This document shows, in pieces, positions 16,064 to 24,236 of a stretch of 64,000 nt of DNA. Source of the DNA: JABSQH01 sp039177505 (lineage in GTDB: Bacteria; Actinomycetota; Acidimicrobiia; Acidimicrobiales; Ilumatobacteraceae); the NCBI GenBank assembly GCA_039177505.1, contig JBCDFR010000017.1:1-64000 (forward strand), written 5' to 3'. Every line of letters starts with the position of its first letter. Position 1 is the first letter of the stretch. Both the position numbers and the translations under genes were made by a program. The notes under the pieces were generated by a model. The model was not told the origin of the DNA and made no database searches. It saw only the letters and a list, made by a program, of their open reading frames with translations.

Positions 16064-16262
16064 CGGTTGTCATCGTCGCACATCGTCGGTCGATCTGCTC
16101 TCGGGCAGACCCGAGGTCGACGTGCGACACCGACCGGGGCGGTGACGGCGATGAGTCGACGGTGATGCGTCGAAAGGGATGATTCGTACGATCCGCGCAA
16201 TGTTGGCTCGGCCAGGTACAATCGTGCGCCGTTGTCACATCGCGAGACTTGGGAGCCCTGTC

Positions 16263-16460
16263 GTGAAAAAGGGTCGTCATCGCCGGTTCGAAGAGGCGAG
16301 AAAACTGAAGCAGTCCGGCCCCGGGGCATTCGACCTGGGTCTCGGCGAGGGTCCCAACGATCGATCCGACCGCGGGCCATCGGAGGACGACGAGTACGCC
16401 GCCCTGGCGGAAAAGTACGGCGTCACCTTCGACGACGACGACGACACGGCCGACGACTAG
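16263..16460 (+). CDS. Small charged hypothetical protein
   Basis: 65 residues from a GTG at 16263, preceded by GGGAG at a good spacing of about 7 nt; a TACAAT at 16217-16222 may be its -10. The N-terminus is basic (KKGRHRRFEEARKLKQSG), the C-terminus strongly acidic with a run of Asp after YAALAEKYGVTF. The block DDEYAALAEKYG resembles small SHOCT- or linker-like tails, but I do not recognise a family. Upstream in-frame codons back to 16179 lack a ribosome binding site. Confidence 0.55.
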   Translation: MKKGRHRRFEEARKLKQSGPGAFDLGLGEGPNDRSDRGPSEDDEYAALAEKYGVTFDDDDDTADD

Positions 16461-16510
16461 GCCCGCGCCCGGCGAGGCGACGTCCGGCGATTGAGTCGGC
16501 TGCCACCGGT

Positions 16511-17269
16511 TCAGCGCGCAGGGCGAACGGCCGGATGCGGGAGCGGCACCCAGTTGGTGCGTTCCAGCAAGGGGACGAGCAGGGCATAGATGTGCTCGCC
16601 GACCAGTTCGACGATCTCGTCACGACTGGTGCGGTAGAGCGGCTCAGCGCCAACAAAGGCAGCCGCCTCCTCGGTGCACCACCACGCAAAGTCTTCGCCG
16701 CCCTCGCCCCAGTCGCGCCGTTTCCACTCGCGCAGGCGGCTCGTCACGTGTCCCGACTCGTCGGAGGAGTGTTCGAGGCGTAGGGGCACCTGCCAGCACA
16801 CCTCGGGTTTCCAGTCGAGTGGTCGTTCGCCGGCCTCGAGCGCGGCAATGTGCAGAGCACATCCGGTTCCGCCCTCGAATCCTGGCCGGTTGAGAAAGAT
16901 GCATGCGTCGTCGACGGTGCGTGTGACGATCGTCGGCTGGCCCTCGTCGTCTGGGTCGCCGGGCCTGCGGTATCCCTTCTTTCGAGCCTTGTTGTAGAAC
17001 TGCATCACGCGCTCATCGAGTCGCTCGAATCGGGTGTCGACATTGGCCACATCGCCGCTGTCGACGAAGTGCGCACCGTGCTGGCAACAACCGATGGCCT
17101 TCTGCGGCGCCGGCTCGTCGTCGATCCCCGGGCAGCCCCTCCCGTAGATACACGTATAACTCGACCGCAAGAACGTCGCGTCGAACACCCACGTTCGATG
17201 TTCTTCCGGGTCGTCGAAGCTGATCCACTCGTGGAGGTCCTCGTGGGCGTCGATCGGGGATCCGCTCAT
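16511..17269 (-). CDS. Cys-rich protein, possibly metal/Fe-S binding (DUF3109/YkgJ-like)
   Basis: 252 residues from an ATG at 17269. Conserved-looking Cys are grouped as C40-x5-C46, C61-C62 (IGCCQHG), then a Cys in DDACIF, GTGCALH and PEVCWQ. This spacing, with a CC pair and a later G-x-G-C-A-L-H, resembles putative zinc- or iron-chelating proteins of the YkgJ/DUF3109 type. The rest is rich in Trp and charged residues. Function is unknown. A TAGCGT 10 nt upstream on the minus strand may be its -10. It is divergent from alaS. Confidence 0.6.
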   Translation of the reverse strand: MSGSPIDAHEDLHEWISFDDPEEHRTWVFDATFLRSSYTCIYGRGCPGIDDEPAPQKAIGCCQHGAHFVDSGDVANVDTRFERLDERVMQFYNKARKKGYRRPGDPDDEGQPTIVTRTVDDACIFLNRPGFEGGTGCALHIAALEAGERPLDWKPEVCWQVPLRLEHSSDESGHVTSRLREWKRRDWGEGGEDFAWWCTEEAAAFVGAEPLYRTSRDEIVELVGEHIYALLVPLLERTNWVPLPHPAVRPAR

Positions 17270-17354
17270 GTCGGGACACACGCTAGAGCCCGCGGCAGCG
17301 AGGTTCGATACTCGCGACACCGGTGCGCAGAGCGATCGGTAGGCTCCACCCCGC

Positions 17355-19970
17355 ATGGCCGAGCGCATGACCGCAGATCAACTTCGCGACTCCTTCCGGG
17401 ATTTCTTCGCGTCCAAAAACCACGTCAAGGTGCCATCGGCCAGCCTGATTCCCCACGATCCGACCGTGTTGTTCAATGTTGCCGGCATGGTGCCGTTCAA
17501 GCCGTACTTCGTCGGCGACGAACAGCCGCCGTACAAGCGAGCGGTCAGTTCTCAAAAGTGCGCCCGAGCCGGCGGAAAGCACAACGACCTCGACGACGTC
17601 GGTCGCACGAAGCGGCACCTCGTGTTCTTCGAGATGCTCGGCAACTTCAGCTTCGGCGACTACTTCAAGGAGTCGGCCATCCCATGGAGCTGGGATCTGG
17701 TCACCGGCGACCCGGCAAGCGGCGGATGGGGCTTCGATGGAGACCGGCTCTGGATCACCGTCCACGAGAGCGACGACGAAGCCGAACAGATCTGGCACGA
17801 CGCCGTCGGCGTGCCGATGAACCGCATCCAACGCCTCGGCGACGCCGACAACTATTGGCAGATGGCCGACACCGGCCCATGTGGACCGTGTAGCGAGATT
17901 CACATCGATAGGGGCCCTGATTTCGGCCCGGATGGGGGACCGCGCAACGATCCTGCCGGCGACCGGTTCATGGAGTTCTGGAACCTCGTCTTCATGCAGT
18001 TCGACCAAGCGCCCGACGGCAGTCGTGAGCCGCTGCCGGCGCCGTCGATCGACACGGGAGCCGGTCTCGAACGGATCCTCGCGCTCGTGCAGGGTGTCGA
18101 CTCGGTGTGGGAGACCGATCTGATGCAGCCGCTCATCGACGAGGCGTGTTCGATCACAGGGCGTTCGTACCGGATCGGCGACTACGACGACCGTGACAGC
18201 TTCGCCATGCGCGTCCTGGCCGAGCACGCCAGGTCGAGCACGATGCTCGTCAACGATGGCGTGTTTCCGTCCAACGAGGCTCGCGGATATGTGCTGCGGC
18301 GGATCATCCGGCGCGCGGTGCGCTACGCCTACCTGCTCGGTACCGACAATCTGGTGATGCCGCGGTTGGTCGACGTTGCCGTCGACGTGATGGGCAATGC
18401 CTACCCCGACGTGGTCAAGAACCGTGACTTCATCACGAACGTGGTCGGTCGCGAAGAAGAGCGCTTCCGCACCACTCTGCGTAATGGACTCACGATCCTC
18501 GACGATGCCCTGGCCGCCGACGCCGATGAGTTGGCCGGCTCGACGGCCTTTCTGCTCCACGACACCTACGGCTTCCCGCTCGAGTTGACCCAGGAGATCG
18601 CCGGAGAGCGTCAGGTCGCGGTCGACCTCGAAGGCTTCACCGCCGACATGACCGCCCAGCGCGAGCGGGCCAAGGCAGCACAGAAGGACGACGGTGACAC
18701 TCCGGAGTCGCTCGATGCCTATCGCGACGTGGTCGAGCAGTTCGGCACGACCGACTTCATCGGCTACACCGATGAAGCTGCTGAATCGCGCGTGCTTGCG
18801 GTGGTCGGACGATCCGACGAGCTCGTCGAGGTGTTCTTGGAGCGAACGCCGTTCTACGCCGAAGCCGGCGGTCAGATTGGCGACACGGGCACGATCTCCA
18901 CCGAGACAGGTACCGCGCACGTCGTCGACACCACGTTCGCGCTGCCCAACCTGCGTCGCCACATTGCGCGTGTCGAGGGCGCGATCCGCACTGGTCAGAC
19001 GGCGACCGCGACCATCGACGTCGAGCGTCGCAACCGAATTCGCCGCAACCACACCGCGACGCACTTGCTGCACTACGCCCTCCGTCACGTGCTGGGGGAT
19101 CACGTCAAGCAGGCCGGGTCGATGGTCGGGCCCGATCGGTTGCGCTTCGATTTCAGCCATTACGAGCCGGTGACCGACGAGCAGATCTCCGAGATCGAGC
19201 GCATCGCCAATGCCGAGACGTTGGCCAACACGCCGACGCGCACCTTCGAGACGACCAAGGACGAGGCCGAGGCCTTGGGTGCCATCGCGTTCTTCGGCGA
19301 CAAGTACGGCGACATCGTGCGCGTCCTCGAAGCCGGGTCGTCGATCGAGTTGTGTGGCGGCACCCACGTCAAGGCGACCGGCGACATCGGAACCGTGAAA
19401 GTGGTGAGTGAGTCCTCGATCGGCTCGAACCTGCGGCGCATCGAGGCGATCAGCGCAGGCGACACGGTGGCGCTGCTGCAACGCGACGCCCAGACCATCA
19501 ACGGCGCCGCACGCCTCCTCGGCACTCCCGCCGACGATGTGCTCGACGGCATCCAGCGCAAGGTCGACGAGGTGAAGTCGCTCAACGATGAGGTCAAGGC
19601 TTTACGGGCACAGTTGGCCGTGGGCCGTGCCGGCGAGCTGGCCGATGGAGCGGTCGATGGTGTGGTGGTCGCGCAGGTCGACGGTTTGGCGCCGGGCGAT
19701 CTGCGCGAGCTGGCGCTGGCGATCCGTCAGCGTGGCGTGGATGTGACCGTGTTGATCGGCGAGACGCCCACCGGCGGCGTGTCACTCGTGGCTGCTACGC
19801 CGCCCGGATCGGACGAACCGGCATCCGCACTCGTCCGCGATGCGGCCAAGGCCGTTGGTGGGGGAGGCGGTGGCAAAGGCGATATCGCCACCGCAGGAGG
19901 CAAGAATCCCGCCGGTATCGACGAAGCGCTGACCCTCGCCGAGAAAGCCGCCCACGCCTTTCTGCGGTGA
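17355..19970 (+). CDS. alaS: Alanyl-tRNA synthetase
   Basis: 871 residues, full length. The class II core begins TADQLRDSFRDFFASKNHVKVPS, with motif 2-type FEMLGNFSFGDYFK and motif 3-type DTGAGLERI. The editing domain carries the zinc/catalytic HTATH (near residue 565) and SIELCGGTHVKATGDIG. The C-terminal DHHA1/C-Ala domain ends with a Gly-rich KAVGGGGGGKGD loop. It charges tRNA-Ala and clears mischarged Ser and Gly. TAGGCT at 17340-17345 ends 9 nt before the ATG. The gene opens a long co-directional block up to the pyr genes. Confidence 0.97.
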   Translation: MAERMTADQLRDSFRDFFASKNHVKVPSASLIPHDPTVLFNVAGMVPFKPYFVGDEQPPYKRAVSSQKCARAGGKHNDLDDVGRTKRHLVFFEMLGNFSFGDYFKESAIPWSWDLVTGDPASGGWGFDGDRLWITVHESDDEAEQIWHDAVGVPMNRIQRLGDADNYWQMADTGPCGPCSEIHIDRGPDFGPDGGPRNDPAGDRFMEFWNLVFMQFDQAPDGSREPLPAPSIDTGAGLERILALVQGVDSVWETDLMQPLIDEACSITGRSYRIGDYDDRDSFAMRVLAEHARSSTMLVNDGVFPSNEARGYVLRRIIRRAVRYAYLLGTDNLVMPRLVDVAVDVMGNAYPDVVKNRDFITNVVGREEERFRTTLRNGLTILDDALAADADELAGSTAFLLHDTYGFPLELTQEIAGERQVAVDLEGFTADMTAQRERAKAAQKDDGDTPESLDAYRDVVEQFGTTDFIGYTDEAAESRVLAVVGRSDELVEVFLERTPFYAEAGGQIGDTGTISTETGTAHVVDTTFALPNLRRHIARVEGAIRTGQTATATIDVERRNRIRRNHTATHLLHYALRHVLGDHVKQAGSMVGPDRLRFDFSHYEPVTDEQISEIERIANAETLANTPTRTFETTKDEAEALGAIAFFGDKYGDIVRVLEAGSSIELCGGTHVKATGDIGTVKVVSESSIGSNLRRIEAISAGDTVALLQRDAQTINGAARLLGTPADDVLDGIQRKVDEVKSLNDEVKALRAQLAVGRAGELADGAVDGVVVAQVDGLAPGDLRELALAIRQRGVDVTVLIGETPTGGVSLVAATPPGSDEPASALVRDAAKAVGGGGGGKGDIATAGGKNPAGIDEALTLAEKAAHAFLR

Positions 19971-20043
19971 GGGCACGGCGGAAGGCTGCCGACACCGTGC
20001 GCGGGCACAAGCGCGCAAATGGCCTGCATGGCTGCGGAACGCC

Positions 20044-20466
20044 ATGAGGGCGCTGGGGCTCGATCTGGGCAGCAAGCGGATCGGGGTCGCGGTGAGCGAT
20101 CTTTCGGGGTCGCTGGCCTCGCCGCTGACGACGGTCCACCGTTCGAAGAGCCGCCGCCACGACCACGCGACGATCGCCGACCTCGTCGTCGACGAAGAAG
20201 CTGAGGTCGTGGTCGTCGGCCTTCCGCTCTCACTCGACGGCACGCTCGGCCCAGCGGCGCGCGCCGCCACGAAAGAGGCCGACCAGCTGAGTAGCGTGGT
20301 CACCGTGCCCGTGGAGATGTACGACGAGCGGTTCACCACGGCAACCGCCGAGCGTGACTTGCGTGAGTTGGGTCTCGACGCACGTCGTCAGCGTTCGGTC
20401 GTCGACAAGACCGCGGCGGCGATCATGCTGCAGGCCTGGCTCGATCACCGCGGGAGCGCGTCGTGA
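20044..20466 (+). CDS. ruvX: Putative pre-16S rRNA nuclease / Holliday junction resolvase-like YqgF
   Basis: 140 residues, normal for YqgF. The RNase H-like fold starts ALGLDLGSKRIGVAVSD with the first catalytic Asp, continues with VVVVGLPLSLDG, and ends with YDERFTTATAERDL and the final Asp in VVDKTAAAIMLQAWLD. YqgF proteins are implicated in 5' end maturation of 16S rRNA. The stop overlaps the mltG start as GTGA, and alaS-ruvX-mltG is a widely conserved order. Confidence 0.92.
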   Translation: MRALGLDLGSKRIGVAVSDLSGSLASPLTTVHRSKSRRHDHATIADLVVDEEAEVVVVGLPLSLDGTLGPAARAATKEADQLSSVVTVPVEMYDERFTTATAERDLRELGLDARRQRSVVDKTAAAIMLQAWLDHRGSAS

Positions 20467-21701
20467 AGCAGCTCGACCCGTTGCTCCCAGAGGCGCAGGT
20501 CGACCCCGATGAGCGCCCGGCGCTCGATTGGCCGACCGATCCGTGGGACGACGCCGAGGCGACGGGCCAGGTGGAGCGGCTGCGCCGCCAGACGCGCCCG
20601 ATGAAGTGGATCGTGTACCTCGCAATGGTGCTCGTTGTCGTCGGCATCCTGATCGCCGGTGCGATCGGCTGGTGGTACTTGGGCAAAGTCAATCCGACAG
20701 GTGCGCCCGGCGAGATCCAGAGCTTCACCGTCGACGAGGCCGACGATCTGGAGACAATCGCGGCACGTCTCGAAGAGGTAGGTCTGGTGTCCGACGCCGG
20801 CGTGTTCGAGTGGTACGTCGAGCGCGACGGTGGTCTCGAGATCACGCCCGGCTACTACGAGATGCGCCCGAACGATCACATGGGCAACGTGCTCGGCGTG
20901 TTGCGCACCCCACCGGGCCAGACGTACTCCAGAGTGACGTTCCCCGAGGGTTTCACGGTGGCCCGGATGGCGGAGCGTCTCGACGGCACCGTCGACCGGA
21001 TGAGTGCCGACGACTTCCTCGCTGCGGCCACCGACGGCTCGATTCGCTCGGTGTGGCAGCCGCCTGGCGTGAACAGCCTCGAGGGCTTGTTGTTCCCCGA
21101 CACCTACCAGGTGTCGAACGCCGAGAGCGAGGGCCAGGTCATCGAGCGGTTGATCGGGCTGATGGAGCGAGTCGGCAACCAGGAGGACATCGTCAACCGC
21201 TCCGCCTCGCTGGGACGGACCCCGTACGAGATTTTGATCATTGCATCGATGATCGAGCGCGAGGCCAAGATTCCCGAAGACCGAGCAAAGATCTCGCGGG
21301 TCATCCACAACCGCCTCTTCTCGAGCGCGCTGAACCCGGATAACCCGTTCCCACTGCAGATCGACGCCACGGTGTTGTACGGCGGCGAACAACTCGGTCT
21401 CGATCCGGAGATGCCGTTCAGCGAGTTACGCCAGATCCCCTCGCCGTGGAACACCTATCTCAGCACCGATCTGCCGGCGACACCGATCGCCAACCCCGGC
21501 CGGGCGTCGATTCGGGCGGCACTGAACCCGGCGCCCAATCCGGCACCGGGCGATCCATTGTGCCTCGGTCTGCCCAACCCGTCGGAGTGCTTCTACTTCT
21601 ACTACGTGCTCGCGGACGAGGACGGTGGGCACGCTTTTGCGGCCACCGCCGAGCAGCACCAGGTAAACGTCAACGCGGCTGCGGCTGCCGGGCTGCTGTG
21701 A
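20463..21701 (+). CDS. mltG: Endolytic murein transglycosylase MltG
   Basis: 412 residues from a GTG at 20463. A cytoplasmic N-terminus of ~45 residues precedes one transmembrane helix (WIVYLAMVLVVVGILIAGAI). Then follow a LysM-like subdomain and the YceG catalytic domain, including IIASMIEREAKIP with the catalytic Glu and the substrate loop around LQIDATVLYG. MltG cleaves nascent glycan strands and acts as a terminator of glycan polymerisation. A Cys pair (LCLGLPNPSECF) near the end may form a disulfide outside the cell. Coupled to ruvX and aroE through overlapping stops. Confidence 0.92.
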   Translation: MKQLDPLLPEAQVDPDERPALDWPTDPWDDAEATGQVERLRRQTRPMKWIVYLAMVLVVVGILIAGAIGWWYLGKVNPTGAPGEIQSFTVDEADDLETIAARLEEVGLVSDAGVFEWYVERDGGLEITPGYYEMRPNDHMGNVLGVLRTPPGQTYSRVTFPEGFTVARMAERLDGTVDRMSADDFLAAATDGSIRSVWQPPGVNSLEGLLFPDTYQVSNAESEGQVIERLIGLMERVGNQEDIVNRSASLGRTPYEILIIASMIEREAKIPEDRAKISRVIHNRLFSSALNPDNPFPLQIDATVLYGGEQLGLDPEMPFSELRQIPSPWNTYLSTDLPATPIANPGRASIRAALNPAPNPAPGDPLCLGLPNPSECFYFYYVLADEDGGHAFAATAEQHQVNVNAAAAAGLL

Positions 21702-22564
21702 GTACCGAGCGGCCGGCCGGCAAACTCGCCGCGGTGATCGGATCGCCGGTGGCGCACAGTTTGTCGCCGGTGGTCCACCGCGCCGGTTTTGCGTCGCTCG
21801 GGGTCGATTGGTCGTATGTCGCCTTCGACGTACCCGACGGAGGTGCCGACGACGCACTCGCTGCGATGCGCACGCTGGGTATCGCCGGACTATCGGTGAC
21901 CATGCCACACAAGTCGGCCATCGCCGGAGCGGTCGACCTGCTCGAACCGACCGCACGCGCCCTCAACTCGGTCAATACGGTGAGTTGGGACGGCGATCAG
22001 CTCGTCGGATCCAGTACCGACGGCGCGGGATTGCTCGCCTCGCTCGTCGAGGTGGGCATTGACCTCGACAACTGTCGTGTGGCGATCATTGGCGCCGGCG
22101 GTGCCGCTCGTTCCGTGATCGACGCATTCGGACGAGCGGGTGCTCGCGATATCACGGTGCTCAACCGCACGGTCGCACGTGCCGAGCAGGCGGCGTCGCT
22201 GGCGGCAAGCGCGTCCGTGGGCATCGTCAGCGACATCAGTCGCGCCGACATCGTCATCAACGCCACCAGCGTCGGCATGGGCGTCGATCCCGACGACGCC
22301 CGAGCTGACGACCTGCCCTGTCGTCGCGATCTGTTGCGTGCCGACCAGGTGGTCGTCGATCTGATCTATCACCCGCTACAGACCGCTTGGCTCCGCGCCG
22401 CCGAGGAGATTGGTGCACGCACGGTCGACGGTGTGGGGATGCTCGTCCATCAGGCCGCACTCCAACAACAGCAGTGGCTCGGCCGCCGTCCGGACATCGC
22501 ACCAATGCGTGCCGCAGCCGAAGCGGAGCTGGAGGCCCGAGAGCGTGCCGGTGGCGGCCGGTAG
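21698..22564 (+). CDS. aroE: Shikimate dehydrogenase
   Basis: 288 residues from a GTG overlapping the mltG TGA. The N-terminal substrate domain has AVIGSPVAHSLSPVVHRAGF and GLSVTMPHK with the catalytic Lys and Asp of the family. The NADP domain has AIIGAGGAARSVIDAF and VLNRTVARA. It reduces 3-dehydroshikimate to shikimate. It is the first of the aro genes in this operon. The following codons carry a -10-like TAGCCT that overlaps its stop. Confidence 0.93.
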   Translation: MSTERPAGKLAAVIGSPVAHSLSPVVHRAGFASLGVDWSYVAFDVPDGGADDALAAMRTLGIAGLSVTMPHKSAIAGAVDLLEPTARALNSVNTVSWDGDQLVGSSTDGAGLLASLVEVGIDLDNCRVAIIGAGGAARSVIDAFGRAGARDITVLNRTVARAEQAASLAASASVGIVSDISRADIVINATSVGMGVDPDDARADDLPCRRDLLRADQVVVDLIYHPLQTAWLRAAEEIGARTVDGVGMLVHQAALQQQQWLGRRPDIAPMRAAAEAELEARERAGGGR

Positions 22565-22567
22565 CCT
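22562..22567 (+). promoter_or_regulatory. -10 element in front of the aroC stub
   Basis: TAGCCT overlaps the aroE stop and ends 6 nt before the ATG of the aroC remnant. It has the leaderless layout seen elsewhere, so the stub and aroK-aroB may have their own promoter. Confidence 0.4.
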
Positions 22568-22573
22568 GCGACG

Positions 22574-22690
22574 ATGCTCCGATTCCTCACCGCCGGTGAG
22601 TCCCGCGGACAAGCACTTGTTGTCATCGTCGAGGGTCTTCCTGCGGGTGTGCAGATCACCGTCGAGACGCTGGTCGACGTCGGACCATGA
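22574..22690 (+). pseudogene. aroC: Truncated chorismate synthase (N-terminal stub)
   Basis: A 38-codon frame starts MLRFLTAGESRGQALVVIVE and continues GLPAGVQI, which matches the N-terminus of chorismate synthase (typically MLRxLTAGESHGxALVxIxEGLPAG). After about 28 residues the similarity stops and a TGA follows. The remaining ~330 residues and all FMN-binding motifs are absent. The catalytic His of GESHG is Arg11 here. The stub sits exactly where aroC belongs, between aroE and aroK, and its stop overlaps the aroK start (ATGA). The last residues VETLV resemble a segment near the C-terminal end of AroC, so an internal deletion is possible. It may now serve as a coupling leader for aroK. Confidence 0.8.
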
Positions 22691-23217
22691 CCGACACCAG
22701 CTGCATCGATGGGCGCCATGTCGTGCTGGTCGGGATGATGGGGGTCGGCAAGTCGACGGTCGGGCGGCTGCTCGCCAAACGCCTCGACCGGGAGCTGATC
22801 GACAGCGATCGCATGATCGAGTACCGCACGGGTCGAACGGTGCGGGACATCTTCGAGGCAGATGGCGAAGACGCGTTTCGCCGGTTGGAAACCGAGGCGC
22901 TCCTCGCAGGGTTGGGTCGATCGGAGCCGGCGGTGATCGCGGCCGCCGGAGGCGTGGTGCTGCGCGAGGAGAACCGGACGGCGCTCAACGACGACGCCAG
23001 CTACGTCGTATGGCTTAGCGCCCCGGTCGACGTGCTCACCCAGCGTGTCGTCAATGGCGCCCATCGTCCCCTGCTCGATGAGGATCCACACGCCGCGCTC
23101 GGGCGTCTCGATGCAGTACGTGAGCCGCTCTACCGAGAGGTGGCCGACGGGATCGTGTCGGTCGGGTTGCGGAGCCCCAACGATGTGGTGCAGGCGGTGA
23201 TGCGATGCTGCGGGTAA
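22687..23217 (+). CDS. aroK: Shikimate kinase
   Basis: 176 residues. The P-loop GMMGVGKST lies at 16-24. IDSDRMIEYRTGRTVRDIFEADGEDAFRRLE holds the shikimate-binding Asp and Arg, and AAAGGVVLREENR the third conserved Gly-Gly motif. HRPLLDEDP covers the lid. It phosphorylates shikimate with ATP. The start ATG overlaps the stop of the aroC stub and the gene end overlaps aroB by 13 nt, so expression of the three is likely coupled. Confidence 0.93.
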   Translation: MTDTSCIDGRHVVLVGMMGVGKSTVGRLLAKRLDRELIDSDRMIEYRTGRTVRDIFEADGEDAFRRLETEALLAGLGRSEPAVIAAAGGVVLREENRTALNDDASYVVWLSAPVDVLTQRVVNGAHRPLLDEDPHAALGRLDAVREPLYREVADGIVSVGLRSPNDVVQAVMRCCG

Positions 23218-24236
23218 CCGTGCCGCTCGAGGATCGTGCGTATTCGGCCGTGATCGGACGTGGCGCAGTTGGCGAACTCGTCGATGTGCTGCCGCCGACG
23301 GCGCGCCGTGCAGTGGTCGTCACCCAAGAAGGCGTGCCGCTCCTCGGTGCAGTCACCGACGCGTTGCGTGCGGCCGGTATCGACGTGGCCGTGCGGCCCA
23401 TCGGCCAAGGAGAGCCGGCCAAGTCGCTGGCGACGATCGGCGACCTGTCGGCTGCGTTCGCCGAGGATGGCCTGACCCGCAATGACGTAGTGGTGGCTCT
23501 GGGCGGCGGGATGGTGACCGACGTTGCCGGCTTCGCGGCCGCATGCTGGCACCGAGGCACGCCGGTGGTCCATGTCGCCACCACGGTGTTGGCGATGGTC
23601 GATGCAGCGATCGGCGGCAAGACGGGTGTCAACTTGCCACACGGGAAGAACCTCGTCGGAGCGTATTGGCAACCGAACGGTGTGATCTGCGACCTCGACG
23701 CTCTTGACACCCTGCCCGACCGCGAGTGGCGATGTGGGCTCGGTGAGATGGCCAAGTATCACTTCCTCACCGGCGACGACCTGCTGGCACTCGACCTCGA
23801 CGAGCGCATCGCTCGATGTATCGAGATCAAGGCCGAGGTCGTCGCCAGCGACGAACGTGAGAGCGGACGCCGAGCACTTCTCAACTACGGGCACACCTTC
23901 GCCCATGCACTTGAAATCGCCACGGAGCATCGCATCGCGCACGGCGAGGCAGTGGCCATCGGGCTGTTGTTCGAGGCCGAGCTGGCCGCCGAATTGGGAC
24001 GTATCGACCAAGCGCGCGTCGACGATCACCATCGCGTGGTAGTCGAGGCCTACGGGCTCGACCATATGCTTCCAGGCGGGTTGGTCGCCGACCAGCTGTT
24101 CGAAGTGATGGGGCGCGACAAGAAGGCGCTCGCATCGATGACGTTCGTACTCGACGGCGACAACGGGTTGGAGGTCGTCGGCGACGTACCGGAGGCGGTC
24201 GTGCGCACCGTGCTCGACCGAGCATTGGCCCGATGA
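23205..24236 (+). CDS. aroB: 3-dehydroquinate synthase
   Basis: 343 residues. NAD-binding and metal motifs are visible: VVALGGGMVTDVAGFAAACWHRG, ATTVLAMVDAAIGGKTGVNLP, GLGEMAKYHFL with the conserved Glu and Lys, and RALLNYGHTFAHALE with a zinc-ligand His. The enzyme turns DAHP into 3-dehydroquinate, the first ring of the shikimate pathway. The stop overlaps the M24 peptidase start (ATGA). aroQ, often next in actinobacteria, is not here. Confidence 0.94.
   Translation: MLRVTVPLEDRAYSAVIGRGAVGELVDVLPPTARRAVVVTQEGVPLLGAVTDALRAAGIDVAVRPIGQGEPAKSLATIGDLSAAFAEDGLTRNDVVVALGGGMVTDVAGFAAACWHRGTPVVHVATTVLAMVDAAIGGKTGVNLPHGKNLVGAYWQPNGVICDLDALDTLPDREWRCGLGEMAKYHFLTGDDLLALDLDERIARCIEIKAEVVASDERESGRRALLNYGHTFAHALEIATEHRIAHGEAVAIGLLFEAELAAELGRIDQARVDDHHRVVVEAYGLDHMLPGGLVADQLFEVMGRDKKALASMTFVLDGDNGLEVVGDVPEAVVRTVLDRALAR

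Noticed and set aside
17299..17317. T-loop-like GCGAG-GTTCGATA-CTCGC upstream of alaS
   Set aside because: The loop is 8 nt, and no acceptor, D or anticodon stems of a tRNA surround it.
17283..19481. 732-codon open frame on the strand opposite alaS
   Set aside because: It mirrors alaS codons, has low-complexity Arg/His/Val-rich composition and no family motif; antisense frames stay open in high-GC genes.
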